Source of the DNA: Rhizobium sp. WSM4643
GTDB taxonomy: Bacteria > Pseudomonadota > Alphaproteobacteria > Rhizobiales > Rhizobiaceae
Length of the DNA: 64,000 nt
Direction: 5' to 3'
Assembly (NCBI RefSeq): GCF_025152745.1
Contig: NZ_CP104042.1
Location: 484,968-548,967, forward strand
Both the position numbers and the translations under genes were made by a program. The notes under the pieces are model-generated. The model saw only the letters and a list, made by a program, of their open reading frames with translations. It ran no database searches and was not told the DNA's origin. Of this stretch, positions 53,659 to 62,443 are shown piece after piece. Position 1 is the stretch's first letter. Each line of letters begins with the position of its first letter.

Positions 53659-56214
53659 TCACACCCCCCCTGCAATGCTGTCCCAGCTCGGTCGTCGGGT
53701 ACCGCGACGACGCGCCAACGCCATGGCCGACCCGGTCGCCGGTCCATCTTCTCCCGGGCCGGCGAACCCTTCCCCGATGAAGCGCCTCAACCAGACCGTC
53801 ATCGACCGATCGAGATGATAGGCGTAGTCCCATGTCCCATCGCTGGCCATCACCGGTCCCGATGATCGCATCGTTCGGAACCGCGCCTGCCGAGCGATCG
53901 GACTGGGCAGATATCCGGATTTGCCGATGCGCCTCAACCTTTCGCCGTTCTGCGCGAAGAGAGCAATCTTGTTGAGTCGATGCCCTTCGAGGATCGCGGC
54001 GACTCGTGATGCGGTCTTTTTGAGGATCTCCGAGCCTCTTCTCAGCACGTAGAGATCGGCCTCGTCACCCCTGTCCCTCACCCAACGCTCGAGCGAAACC
54101 CGAGCGCTCTCGTCGTGCCGATCGACGAAGAGTCCGAGTCCATAAGACCAGGAGCTCGCATGCCGTCGGCCGTCCGGCGTTCTGGGATCTTCGATCCATT
54201 GGCGGATCGGGTCGGGTGCCGGCAGGGCAGACAGCGGCAAGACCGGCCATTCGAGCGTTTCGGCAAGGCGGGCCACGAACATTCCGTCGATGCGGATGCT
54301 TTCGGGTGACCAGGGTGCCCCTCCGTAACGTTTCAGCTCCCCGCCTGTCACCCCCAGCGCCTTCGACAAGGCCTTTTGAACGATGCAAGGGGTGGCGCCG
54401 TCGACGACGGCTTCGCTCTCAGACAGTAAGACCAAGCTGGGACGACGGCACGTCCACACGCGACCCCGCCAAGTCTGGGAAACGTATGGATCGAGCCAAC
54501 CGGCCTCCTGATAAGCCCGCAGCACGTCCCACACGAGATCGTGGGTCGGCACGACCCGTTCAATGAGAGCGATCAGTTCACCTTCGCGCCATCCGGTGCC
54601 CGCTTTCGAAAAGATCGCCTCGCCGAGATCGTCCATCGCGGTTCGGTCGGCGGCGACGTCGTCTTCGATCATCGCCCCAATTTGCAATGGGTGGCTGGGC
54701 GCTTCGTCCGACATCTCGCGATCCTGCCGCCATCCGGACTTCGAAGTGAAATCCGAATATGTGCTAGGTTCGGGCGCGCTGCCCTCCAGCACGCAGGTGA
54801 GATCCATTCTGTTGTCGCCCTCGGCCAGACCGATGCGCCAGACACCGTCCGTAGTCTCTTCGCAACGTAGGAGCCCGTTTGGCTCGACCCGCAACTCCCC
54901 CGGCCCTTCGCGCAGTCGCGTCACCGAGATCGCTGAGGAGTGGACGCCGCTCACCTCCGGCAAAAAAGACGGGCGCCCGAGATAGACATTGCGTTTCAGA
55001 CTCACCCCACCTGTCAATCTCGGACCGACGAGCTCTTCCGGAACGAACCCGTTCCTGGAGAGGTGACGCAGGACTTCGATGCCGTCGATCCGCCCGGATA
55101 TATCCCAATCGCGGTCTACCTCGGTCCAGGTCGTCCTTAGCCTCCAGTCTCGCGGCGCGGATCCTCGCCTTGCGACGACCATGCAGAAATCGTCTGTACC
55201 CGGTCCGCCCTCGTCACAGACCCAGGATCCCGCCCGCCGGACGAAGACTGCGTAGCCTTCGCCGATTCGACGAGCCACGTGCCCACTCTTATTTCCTGCG
55301 ACAGCCTGAAGAACGTCACTCCAAGCCCCCCCTGCGAAGTGACCGCCGCCGATTGAGCTCAATCGGCTCTGGCGCGCCGTTTTCAAAGAAAACTCCGCAA
55401 CGTCCTGGTCGAAACCCGCGAACCGCAACTCGATCCAGGCAGCCGCGTCGCCTCTTTCGCCGTTTTCCGCCGATATCTGTCGCTCGATACCGGATACCAG
55501 AGCCCAGAAGCGATGGCCGGCAAGCATCGTCTGTCCGGACGACAAACGTTCGGAAAAGTCCAGCAGCGCGTCCATAATGGCACTTGGTATGTCGAATCGT
55601 CGGTGGGTCCGCAGCAGTTCTTCGACCAGCCTCCTCGGAGAACCTCGCACCGACTGGGAAATGGTCTTCAGTATCGCGGCGAATTGTGCCTTGTCACGCC
55701 ATGCCGGAAAGGCCATCTTCACGGCATACCCGATCAGTCTCATGGCGCCTGGATCGGGGAGAACGACTTGTCGCACGGGACGCCCGGCCGATCTCTGCCG
55801 ATCACTCCAATTCGCGAGCCGCCGCCAAAGCCTGTTCACGCCGCCGACAGAGGTCAATTCGGCAATTCCGAACGCCTGTCCCATGCGGACACGGAAGTTA
55901 TGCGTATCGAGGTCCGTGCCGGCGACGTCGTTGACCGCAATCACGCATGTCAGGACGAGATATCGGAAGAAAGCAGGCTCCTCCTCGGCAGTATCGGAAC
56001 TCGAGCCGCCGCTCAAATAATGACCGACCAAGGCGATATCGAAGCTGTCGAGAAAGGAGCGGAGAGCGATCTCGGGGTCGAGGTCCGTGATGCCCGAGGC
56101 GATCGCGAGCTCCGACGACGTCGCGTCCAGATACGTCATCGGGCTTCCGCCGTTCGGACCGTCCGACGAAAGATAATGGCTCACCAGCCTGGCATTCCAT
56201 TGTTTACCGGACAT
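53659..56214 (-). CDS. Large protein of unknown fold, Druantia DruF-position
   Basis: The likely start is the ATG at 56214 (MSGKQWNARLVSHYLSSDGP), giving 851 residues. A TTG at 56265 is an alternative. No catalytic motif or transmembrane segment is visible. The N-terminal 200 residues are helical (YLVLTCVIAVNDVAGTDLDT), the middle is beta-rich, and the C-terminus is basic and Arg/Ser-rich. It ends two bases before the next gene and starts 149 bases after the GHKL gene. It is assigned to a Druantia-like set by position and size only. Confidence 0.65.
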   Translation of the reverse strand: MSGKQWNARLVSHYLSSDGPNGGSPMTYLDATSSELAIASGITDLDPEIALRSFLDSFDIALVGHYLSGGSSSDTAEEEPAFFRYLVLTCVIAVNDVAGTDLDTHNFRVRMGQAFGIAELTSVGGVNRLWRRLANWSDRQRSAGRPVRQVVLPDPGAMRLIGYAVKMAFPAWRDKAQFAAILKTISQSVRGSPRRLVEELLRTHRRFDIPSAIMDALLDFSERLSSGQTMLAGHRFWALVSGIERQISAENGERGDAAAWIELRFAGFDQDVAEFSLKTARQSRLSSIGGGHFAGGAWSDVLQAVAGNKSGHVARRIGEGYAVFVRRAGSWVCDEGGPGTDDFCMVVARRGSAPRDWRLRTTWTEVDRDWDISGRIDGIEVLRHLSRNGFVPEELVGPRLTGGVSLKRNVYLGRPSFLPEVSGVHSSAISVTRLREGPGELRVEPNGLLRCEETTDGVWRIGLAEGDNRMDLTCVLEGSAPEPSTYSDFTSKSGWRQDREMSDEAPSHPLQIGAMIEDDVAADRTAMDDLGEAIFSKAGTGWREGELIALIERVVPTHDLVWDVLRAYQEAGWLDPYVSQTWRGRVWTCRRPSLVLLSESEAVVDGATPCIVQKALSKALGVTGGELKRYGGAPWSPESIRIDGMFVARLAETLEWPVLPLSALPAPDPIRQWIEDPRTPDGRRHASSWSYGLGLFVDRHDESARVSLERWVRDRGDEADLYVLRRGSEILKKTASRVAAILEGHRLNKIALFAQNGERLRRIGKSGYLPSPIARQARFRTMRSSGPVMASDGTWDYAYHLDRSMTVWLRRFIGEGFAGPGEDGPATGSAMALARRRGTRRPSWDSIAGGV

Positions 56215-56363
56215 CGTGAAGATGGAAGCATTCCTCGCAAAAGACACGGCGCGCGCCCTACCCAAGCGCGAATCACAGCTTAGGAGAGGCTCACTCCAGC
56301 AACCACAAATATATTCGCTCTGCCCGGCGGGAAATTGCGACGAGCTTGTGACTTAGGTGAAAC

Positions 56364-58304
56364 CTACAGACTCGCGTCGATGGCATCGAGAATGGCGTAG
56401 ATCCGGCTGGCCGTCTTCGAAGCCTCCAAATACTCGCCATAGGCTCGTCGGGCGTTCCCGATCAATTGCTGGTATGTCATGACGCGAGCGTTGGCTTGCT
56501 CGAGAATGCTACGCGATTTCTCACGACCCTGCGGTTCGGACCAGTCCTTGAGATCTTTTCCGACGAGGCAGATGATCTCGTACGCTTCGGCTGATCGACC
56601 AGTTCCTGCCAAGAGCTGATCCATCTTTCTCTGATATTTGCGCACCTGCGCGAAGAGTTCGTCCGTGTCGCAGACCCTGCCCGCGCGCTTGAGCTCGATG
56701 ATGAGGTGCTCCCCGCCCGACTTCCTGTACTGGATGTCGACGCGCCCGATGGTCTCCATGTATTCGCCGACGAACTCTTCGTCGTTCAGAACGGCCTTCT
56801 TCACCTCCTTCTCCATCACCGGATCGATAGCCGCGCGATCCCACGACGGATCCAAGAGCCAGAGGTGCTGGAAGAGGAATTTTTGAAGGATCTTTTCGAG
56901 GCTATTCTCTTCGGTGAGGCCCTCGAAACTATTTATGAGATCGAGACGCCCCTTCGAGATCTCGTAGTAGAGTTGCGCCTCGAGTTCGTCGTGGTCCTCG
57001 AAGGCTTTCAGAAAGCCGGAAAAATCGCTGTCGGAAAGACTGTCCAGTCGACTGAGGCTGTCACGAAGCTTCAGCTTTTCGAACGCCAATACGCTGAACT
57101 TGAAGAGAGGCTTCTTGTCGCTCGGGTCGAGCTTCAGAGTATTGATCTTCCCGAACATCTGCGTCGCCTTATTGCGCTGGTCGGCGCCCAGCGTCTTGAA
57201 CCAGGCATCGACTTCCGGAACCTTCAAGGCTTCCTTGGATCCCTCCTTGTTTCTCAGGTCCGTCCACTTGTTCTGAATGTGCTTCAGTTCGGCTTGTATC
57301 TCGGCTCGAAGCCTCACGACACGATCGTCGTCCTCGATCAGCGCCTGACGGTTGCTGGTGGCGACATCTTCCTTCTCGTCGTCGTCCAGCCAATCCGCAT
57401 GGATCTCGCCGACCACATAGGAGGCGTAGAGGCCGTCCTCGCCGAAGAATTGCAACGTCTTCTCTTGAGCGACCCGGCCTCTGATCATGATCTGAATGTC
57501 ATTCAGATTGTCGCCATCCTCGCTGGCGAGATCGCCGGCCGATTTGACCGTACCTATCCAGCCAGAGAACGTCGCTTCGCGCGGGAAGACCTGCGTCGCC
57601 GAAGTGGACTTGCTGATCTCCTCTCCGAGATCTCCGTAAGTCCATATGAACTCGACCTTCTTATAATACTCCCTGTCCTCCGACGTGATGGGCACGCCGT
57701 TGACGTGGACATCGAAGGACTTCTCGTACTTCACCTGTCCGATGGAGGAAAAACGCCTGGCCAACCGTCGCCGAAGTGGGCCCGGCGCATTGTGCGTCGC
57801 CTTCCGAATGTCTCGGATCTCGATCCTCGTCCCTTGCGAGATCGAAATCTCTGCGAGCGGAACCACCGCTGGAACATATTCCTTTTCACCCGCGGCGATT
57901 GATGCCTGGATTCCAGGCAGACTCAGGATCAAGCCCGACCGCTCCCCGCCCCTGCAACTATGAACCTCGATCGTGTCGGCGATCGAGAAGAGCGAGAGCT
58001 TGCCTATCCCCTTCCTTCCCAGCACCGGGCGCCCATGCGGTGTCTTCGCTTCTCCGTTTTTTCGTCTCTGGTACCCGACGGTCAGGAATTTCCGGTTGAT
58101 GTCGTCGACGGACATGCCGTGTCCATCGTCCTGGATGATGATCTTGCCGGTCGCGACATCAATGCCGACACTCTCGGCATCTGCATCCCAGGCGTTCGCG
58201 ACCGCCTCGGAGATCACGGCGGGCACGCTGCTGTACAACTTGATGCCGAGATGGTTCAGGACATTCAAGTCGATCGTCATTCTGAACGGCGAGTTTTCAG
58301 CCAC
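56364..58304 (-). CDS. GHKL (MORC/MutL-like) ATPase with C-terminal nuclease-like motif
   Basis: The GTG at 58304 is preferred: it overlaps the methyltransferase stop and gives MAENSPFRMTIDLNVLNHLG, the usual family start (646 aa). ATP-site motifs are the N-box SEAVANAWDADAES (Asn38), G1 IIQDDGHGM (59-64) and G2 GRKGIGKLSLFSIAD (96-110). Charged helices follow, and near residue 535 comes IGRVDIQYRKSGGEHLIIEL with Asp and Glu-Leu-Lys-Arg, a PD-(D/E)XK-like site as in DUF4263/Shedu nucleases. MORC-like ATPases of restriction loci act as DNA clamps. Here clamp and nuclease look fused. Confidence 0.82.
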   Translation of the reverse strand: MAENSPFRMTIDLNVLNHLGIKLYSSVPAVISEAVANAWDADAESVGIDVATGKIIIQDDGHGMSVDDINRKFLTVGYQRRKNGEAKTPHGRPVLGRKGIGKLSLFSIADTIEVHSCRGGERSGLILSLPGIQASIAAGEKEYVPAVVPLAEISISQGTRIEIRDIRKATHNAPGPLRRRLARRFSSIGQVKYEKSFDVHVNGVPITSEDREYYKKVEFIWTYGDLGEEISKSTSATQVFPREATFSGWIGTVKSAGDLASEDGDNLNDIQIMIRGRVAQEKTLQFFGEDGLYASYVVGEIHADWLDDDEKEDVATSNRQALIEDDDRVVRLRAEIQAELKHIQNKWTDLRNKEGSKEALKVPEVDAWFKTLGADQRNKATQMFGKINTLKLDPSDKKPLFKFSVLAFEKLKLRDSLSRLDSLSDSDFSGFLKAFEDHDELEAQLYYEISKGRLDLINSFEGLTEENSLEKILQKFLFQHLWLLDPSWDRAAIDPVMEKEVKKAVLNDEEFVGEYMETIGRVDIQYRKSGGEHLIIELKRAGRVCDTDELFAQVRKYQRKMDQLLAGTGRSAEAYEIICLVGKDLKDWSEPQGREKSRSILEQANARVMTYQQLIGNARRAYGEYLEASKTASRIYAILDAIDASL

Positions 58305-59358
58305 GGCCGACGATCTCCGCCGAAATTTCCTTTGCGATGGCCTGAGCGAGCGCAACCGGAACCGCGTTTCCGATCCACTTTCCCACGGTCTTAAAGCCAG
58401 GAAATTTGTCCGCTTCGAAGAAAGCGTAGTCGGCAGGGAACGATTGAAGAATAGCCGCCTCGCGCAACGATATCGCGCGATCCTGCTCGGGATGGCCGAA
58501 GCGGCCGTTACCGAAACCGTAGCACTGCGTGGTCATGGTCGGTGCGGGCTGATCCCATCCCATACGTCCATATACTCCACCGTAACCTTTGCCCGTCTCG
58601 GCAGTATGGCAAGTGGCGACCAAGTCGGCTGGCCAGTCGCGCCAAGTCCCGCCCGGCTTCGACACCCTGATGCGCTCGAGGTTCAAATCCGAGAGCTTGC
58701 TCGCGCGATGCAGAGGATCGTTAGGATCGACTCCACCGGCCGTCAGCCGAGGGAGCCCTGCGATCGCCGCCCTCACCGTCGCGCCGGCCTCCTCGGAAGG
58801 GGCCGATAGCTGAACGACCTTCTTCTTCGATCCGATAACTACCAGCCGCTTTCGACGCTGCGGCACTCCATATTGCGAGCAGTCTACGACCTGGACGGAA
58901 AGCAAGTATCTCGTAGACAGCGCATCCAGAAATTCTTGAAACAGGCTACCGGCCTTGTACTCCAGCAGACCCGCAACGTTCTCCATCGTCACGAAATCGG
59001 CGTCGACCGATGTCGCGATCCTTGCGAAGCTCTTCAGCAGCTCCCAACGGCCGTCTGTCTTGCCTTTTTTGTAGGTGGAGAAAGGCTGACACGGGGCGCA
59101 ACCCACGAGCACCGAGGGCCTTGTCCCGGTGAATCTAGACTTTATCTCGTCGGCAGACAAAGAGCCGACGTCCTTCTTCACGAAACGCGAATCGTTGTTG
59201 GTCTCGAATGCATACCGGCAGCTTTCGTCCACATCATAGCCAGCGCGTATGTCGAACCCGGCGCGTTTGAACCCGTTGCTGATTCCGCCGATTCCGCAGA
59301 AGAGATCCACGACCTCGCCCACCGGCAACAGTGTTGAAGGACCGGAACTACTCGGCAT
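58297..59358 (-). CDS. C5 cytosine-specific DNA methyltransferase
   Basis: The 353-residue protein contains all the C5-methylase motifs: I DLFCGIGGISNGFKRAGF (19-36), IV GCAPCQPFS with the nucleophile Cys90, VI MENVAG, VIII SQYGVPQRRKRL, and X KWIGNAVPVALAQAI. The target-recognition region (about 215-270) is short. It is the first gene of the island's minus-strand operon and overlaps the GHKL gene by 8 bases. In Druantia II a methylase of this type (DruM) belongs to the set. With the divergent vsr it also looks like a restriction-modification pair. Confidence 0.93.
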   Translation of the reverse strand: MPSSSGPSTLLPVGEVVDLFCGIGGISNGFKRAGFDIRAGYDVDESCRYAFETNNDSRFVKKDVGSLSADEIKSRFTGTRPSVLVGCAPCQPFSTYKKGKTDGRWELLKSFARIATSVDADFVTMENVAGLLEYKAGSLFQEFLDALSTRYLLSVQVVDCSQYGVPQRRKRLVVIGSKKKVVQLSAPSEEAGATVRAAIAGLPRLTAGGVDPNDPLHRASKLSDLNLERIRVSKPGGTWRDWPADLVATCHTAETGKGYGGVYGRMGWDQPAPTMTTQCYGFGNGRFGHPEQDRAISLREAAILQSFPADYAFFEADKFPGFKTVGKWIGNAVPVALAQAIAKEISAEIVGRG

Positions 59359-59587
59359 GAGACGTCGTCCCGATTTCGCTTATCTTCGCATAGGGCAAGC
59401 TGCACGACCCCCGGTTGCAGTTTCAGGCTACTTTCTCCGATTTATCAAAAGAAATCAAGCCGCTGAATGGTCCGCCCGTCACTTTTTCTATTTCGCTCGG
59501 GGGTATGCGTTCTGCCGTAAAATCAGCGAGATTTGATGGTCGACTATTCGGATCGCCTCCATATCGGCCAGAGACACGGTAGGATTT
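59359..59587. promoter_or_regulatory. Divergent promoter region between methyltransferase and vsr
   Basis: This 229-base gap separates the divergent starts and must hold promoters in both directions. It is more AT-rich than its flanks (TTTATCAAAAGAAATCAAGC). I cannot fix boxes with confidence. Confidence 0.45.
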
Positions 59588-60061
59588 TTGACAGACGAAA
59601 ACGAAGCTGCTCCGACCGCATTTCGATCCGCCCTGATGGCGCGCGTGGGTCAGAAAAACACGCTGCCCGAAGTAAAGGTCCGAAAGATTCTTCACGGATT
59701 GGGCTATCGATATCGGATACATCGCCGCGACTTGCCCGGCAGTCCGGATATCGTCTTTCCAACTCGCAGGAAGGCTATCTTTGTTCACGGGTGTTTTTGG
59801 CACCGACATGCCGATTGCAGCAAGGCGACATCCCCAAAAACGCGTGTCGAATTCTGGAGAGAAAAGTTCGCGAAGAACGTCGAACGCGACAAGAGGAAGG
59901 AGCGTGAATTGCGCGAACTCGGTTGGGAGGTCGAAACGATATGGGAGTGTGAAACTAAGGACATGGAAGGCCTAGCGCGACGCGTCGTGTTTTGGCTTGG
60001 CTCCCGGTCGCCGGATCAAGCAAAAAAGTATGGAGACGAAGCGAACGTTAAGTCTTCCTAG
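59588..60061 (+). CDS. vsr: Very-short-patch-repair-type endonuclease
   Basis: The 157-residue frame starts at TTG 59588; an ATG at 59636 (MARVGQKNTLPEVKVRKILH) would still cover the domain. HGLGYRYRIHRRDLPGSPDI has the catalytic Asp, and FVHGCFWHRHADCSKATSP has the His/Cys residues that coordinate zinc. Vsr nicks T:G mismatches that arise at deaminated 5-methylcytosine. It is divergent from the cytosine methylase, as in many dcm/vsr loci, though MORC-type systems use Vsr as a restriction nuclease. Confidence 0.93.
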   Translation: MTDENEAAPTAFRSALMARVGQKNTLPEVKVRKILHGLGYRYRIHRRDLPGSPDIVFPTRRKAIFVHGCFWHRHADCSKATSPKTRVEFWREKFAKNVERDKRKERELRELGWEVETIWECETKDMEGLARRVVFWLGSRSPDQAKKYGDEANVKSS

Positions 60062-60096
60062 GCGTCGTTTTGGGATGCCGTCGCGGGTGTTCTGGA

Positions 60097-60963
60097 TCAC
60101 TTGCCGAAAATTCGTTCGTAGAATTCGCGCTGGCTCTCGATGAAAGCGGATTGAATTGGCTCGCTTGCGCGAGCGGTGGCCTCGAATGCGTTGCGGAACT
60201 TTTCTTCATCAATAAGGACGCCGTCGAAGTGCTGTCTCAATGCCTCGGCGCAGAACCAAGTCAAGCTCACCTGATCACTGACTATCCTCGCCACGTGACT
60301 GGACTCCAAGAGCCGCAACTCCTCTTGCGGACGTAAAGCACGATCAGCCATCAGATCCAAGGCTGCACCGTCTGCATGCGCAAGATGGCTGCACATTCCA
60401 TACATGTGCAAAATGCCTTGGAAACCATTCAGGGGCTCGCCCGCGATCAAGCGACCTTCCAGCGATGTGACAATTTCGGAGAACGACCACTTCTGTTCTA
60501 TTCTCTTTCGTTCCGCCTTGTTGCCTGCGATATTCTGGTCGAAAATGCTCTCTTGGGTCAGCGCTTCGAATATATCCGAAGCCACATGCTCTGCATCGGC
60601 TCCTCGAACTACCAACTCGGCCTTGCGTGCTCTCCGACGGTTGCCGATCGAGCCAAGTACGTTCCAAAATTCATTGAGGAGGACGGCCTTTTCCTCCTCC
60701 TCGGCAAGACAGATGAACAAGATCTTAGCAGCCGTCTCGTAAAACGACCGCAAGACAATTTCCGCGTCCCAACAATAACCCCAGGTTAAAAGAAACGTCA
60801 CCGCCTGAGCTCTCGACGAGAGATAAGCGAACAGTGGCCTCAACGTCGAAGTCGCTGCGGGTGTATTCTCGCCATATCGAGAAAAAAGACCGGCGATCTC
60901 ATCGCGGATGACTGCGTTGGCATCCATGCTGGTATCTTGCAAGTGCTGCAATGGAGATATCAT
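60097..60963 (-). CDS. DUF5677 family protein
   Basis: This mainly helical protein has 288 residues (or 276 from the ATG at 60927, MDANAVIRDEIAGLFSRYGE). LTWGYCWDAEIVLRSFYETA and YGMCSHLAHADGAALDLMAD, with conserved-looking His, Glu and Asp, match DUF5677 proteins, which occur near phage-defence loci and have no agreed function. It is convergent with vsr (35-base gap), at the right edge of the island. Confidence 0.7.
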   Translation of the reverse strand: MISPLQHLQDTSMDANAVIRDEIAGLFSRYGENTPAATSTLRPLFAYLSSRAQAVTFLLTWGYCWDAEIVLRSFYETAAKILFICLAEEEEKAVLLNEFWNVLGSIGNRRRARKAELVVRGADAEHVASDIFEALTQESIFDQNIAGNKAERKRIEQKWSFSEIVTSLEGRLIAGEPLNGFQGILHMYGMCSHLAHADGAALDLMADRALRPQEELRLLESSHVARIVSDQVSLTWFCAEALRQHFDGVLIDEEKFRNAFEATARASEPIQSAFIESQREFYERIFGK

Positions 60964-61123
60964 ACAGTTGTCCGCTCGGGCTTTCCACGTCTTTCCTGGG
61001 ACCGTAATTCAGCGACCTGCCTTTGTCTTCAAGACCCTGACCTATCGTGAGATCCGCTGTTGTTTTGTCGTGTCCATCACGTTCGGCAGAATGGTAGTTG
61101 GTTCATATAACGGGACTCCGCTG
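60964..61123. other. Short intergenic spacer
   Basis: No gene or repeat is recognised in this spacer between the defence island and the RHE_PE00001/integrase pair. Confidence 0.5.
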
Positions 61124-62254
61124 TTAAATTATTCCCCACGCCCGAAACCTCCCCCTCCCGGTCATCTCCCTGAGGCCCAGCTCCAAAACGATCCGCCGCG
61201 CCGCCTGCGGCGTCACCTCGAGCGTTTTCGCCACCATGTTTGCCGACACCAACGGTTTTGCCATCACCAGCTCGACCAGCTCCGGCAATTTCGAAGACGC
61301 CCGCCGTCCTTCGAGTTTTCGCTCGAACATCGTTTTCGCCAACGTGAGCCGGTCGTGTTCTTTCAGGCCGATATCGGCTGCCGCCAAAAATCCGTGGGCG
61401 ATGGCCAGCAGCCGGGTTTCGCGATCACGATGCCGGCGCCGATCGACCGGAATGGTTTTCAGGCCGAGGTTGATGGCGGCGAGACGGGTGCCGGTCGTGA
61501 TGCCGGCCTCCCGCAGGATGGAGGCAGCCAATAGCCGGCCGAGCCAGGGCGCGTGCTGAAGCACTGACAATTCGTTCCACGCATCAAGGGCGACGATCGC
61601 CTGCGTCACCGCCGGCAGGTCTTGCACCTGCCGCAACATACCGCGCCATTCGTCGAGCCGGGCATCCTCGTCCCAGTCGAGATCATAAATTAGCGGATCG
61701 GCCGGAGCCCGACCGGGCTTCCTGGCATTTTCGATTGCCGCTTCCGATCGGGCGAGCACCGCATCGATGGCGGCATAGTCGACGCCAAGCAGATGTTCGA
61801 TGTCGTCGGCATCTTCGCCCTCCCCTACCAGATCGATCACGCCGGCGCGTCGGGCGGCGCTGCCCGCCTTTGCTTCGTCGGCGCCGATCGACGCCACTGG
61901 CTCCGTCTGCCGGAGTATTCGAATGCCGTCGGCCGAAAGCGCCCAGCCAGGTGGTTGGGCGGCAATGCGCCGACGAGTGCGCAACACATCGCGGGCGATG
62001 GTGAGTTCATGGGTGGGTGTGCGAATATCCTTCGTGGCGTCGTGGAGGACGAGGTCTTCGAGATGGACGAGTTCGCCGTCGATCCACAGCGAGGCGCAGG
62101 CGTCGGCAAAGTTTTGGCGTTCGATCCAGCCGGCGCCGACCGTTGAACGGGCGATACGCTCGTCGAGACGTGCCAATTCGATACCGGCGCGAAAAGCCGG
62201 CTCTATCAGGGCTGTCATGCTGATTTTCGCGATATCGTAAGCCATTGAAATCAT
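61124..62254 (-). CDS. RHE_PE00001 family protein (DUF1612 with C-terminal HTH)
   Basis: 376 residues. An N-terminal DUF1612-type region ([24 protein letters not shown] start, [20 protein letters not shown]) leads to a C-terminal winged-helix DNA-binding segment ([38 protein letters not shown]). The family is almost confined to Rhizobiaceae plasmids. It is divergent from the integrase across 189 bases, a pairing common in rhizobia, so it probably regulates or accompanies that element. The ATG at 62254 or the one at 62245 could be used. Confidence 0.85.
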   Translation of the reverse strand: MISMAYDIAKISMTALIEPAFRAGIELARLDERIARSTVGAGWIERQNFADACASLWIDGELVHLEDLVLHDATKDIRTPTHELTIARDVLRTRRRIAAQPPGWALSADGIRILRQTEPVASIGADEAKAGSAARRAGVIDLVGEGEDADDIEHLLGVDYAAIDAVLARSEAAIENARKPGRAPADPLIYDLDWDEDARLDEWRGMLRQVQDLPAVTQAIVALDAWNELSVLQHAPWLGRLLAASILREAGITTGTRLAAINLGLKTIPVDRRRHRDRETRLLAIAHGFLAAADIGLKEHDRLTLAKTMFERKLEGRRASSKLPELVELVMAKPLVSANMVAKTLEVTPQAARRIVLELGLREMTGRGRFRAWGII

Positions 62255-62443
62255 GGTAAATGATTTCTTACACGAACGCTATATGGATATTGAGGTTCGC
62301 CACATGGTACGGATGCAGGCTGAGGGTATAACCATCGATAAGTACCTCTTATCGATGGTAGATTGATTTCGAGGTCCAAATCAGCAAGAGTCGGCGCAAA
62401 TCACGGTCTCAGAGGCCGCCGAAACCGTCTTTCTGGAGCGTCC

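Noticed and set aside
56706..57902. 398-codon plus-strand frame across the GHKL gene
   Set aside because: Leu/Val/Arg-rich antisense frame. The minus strand carries all ATPase motifs.
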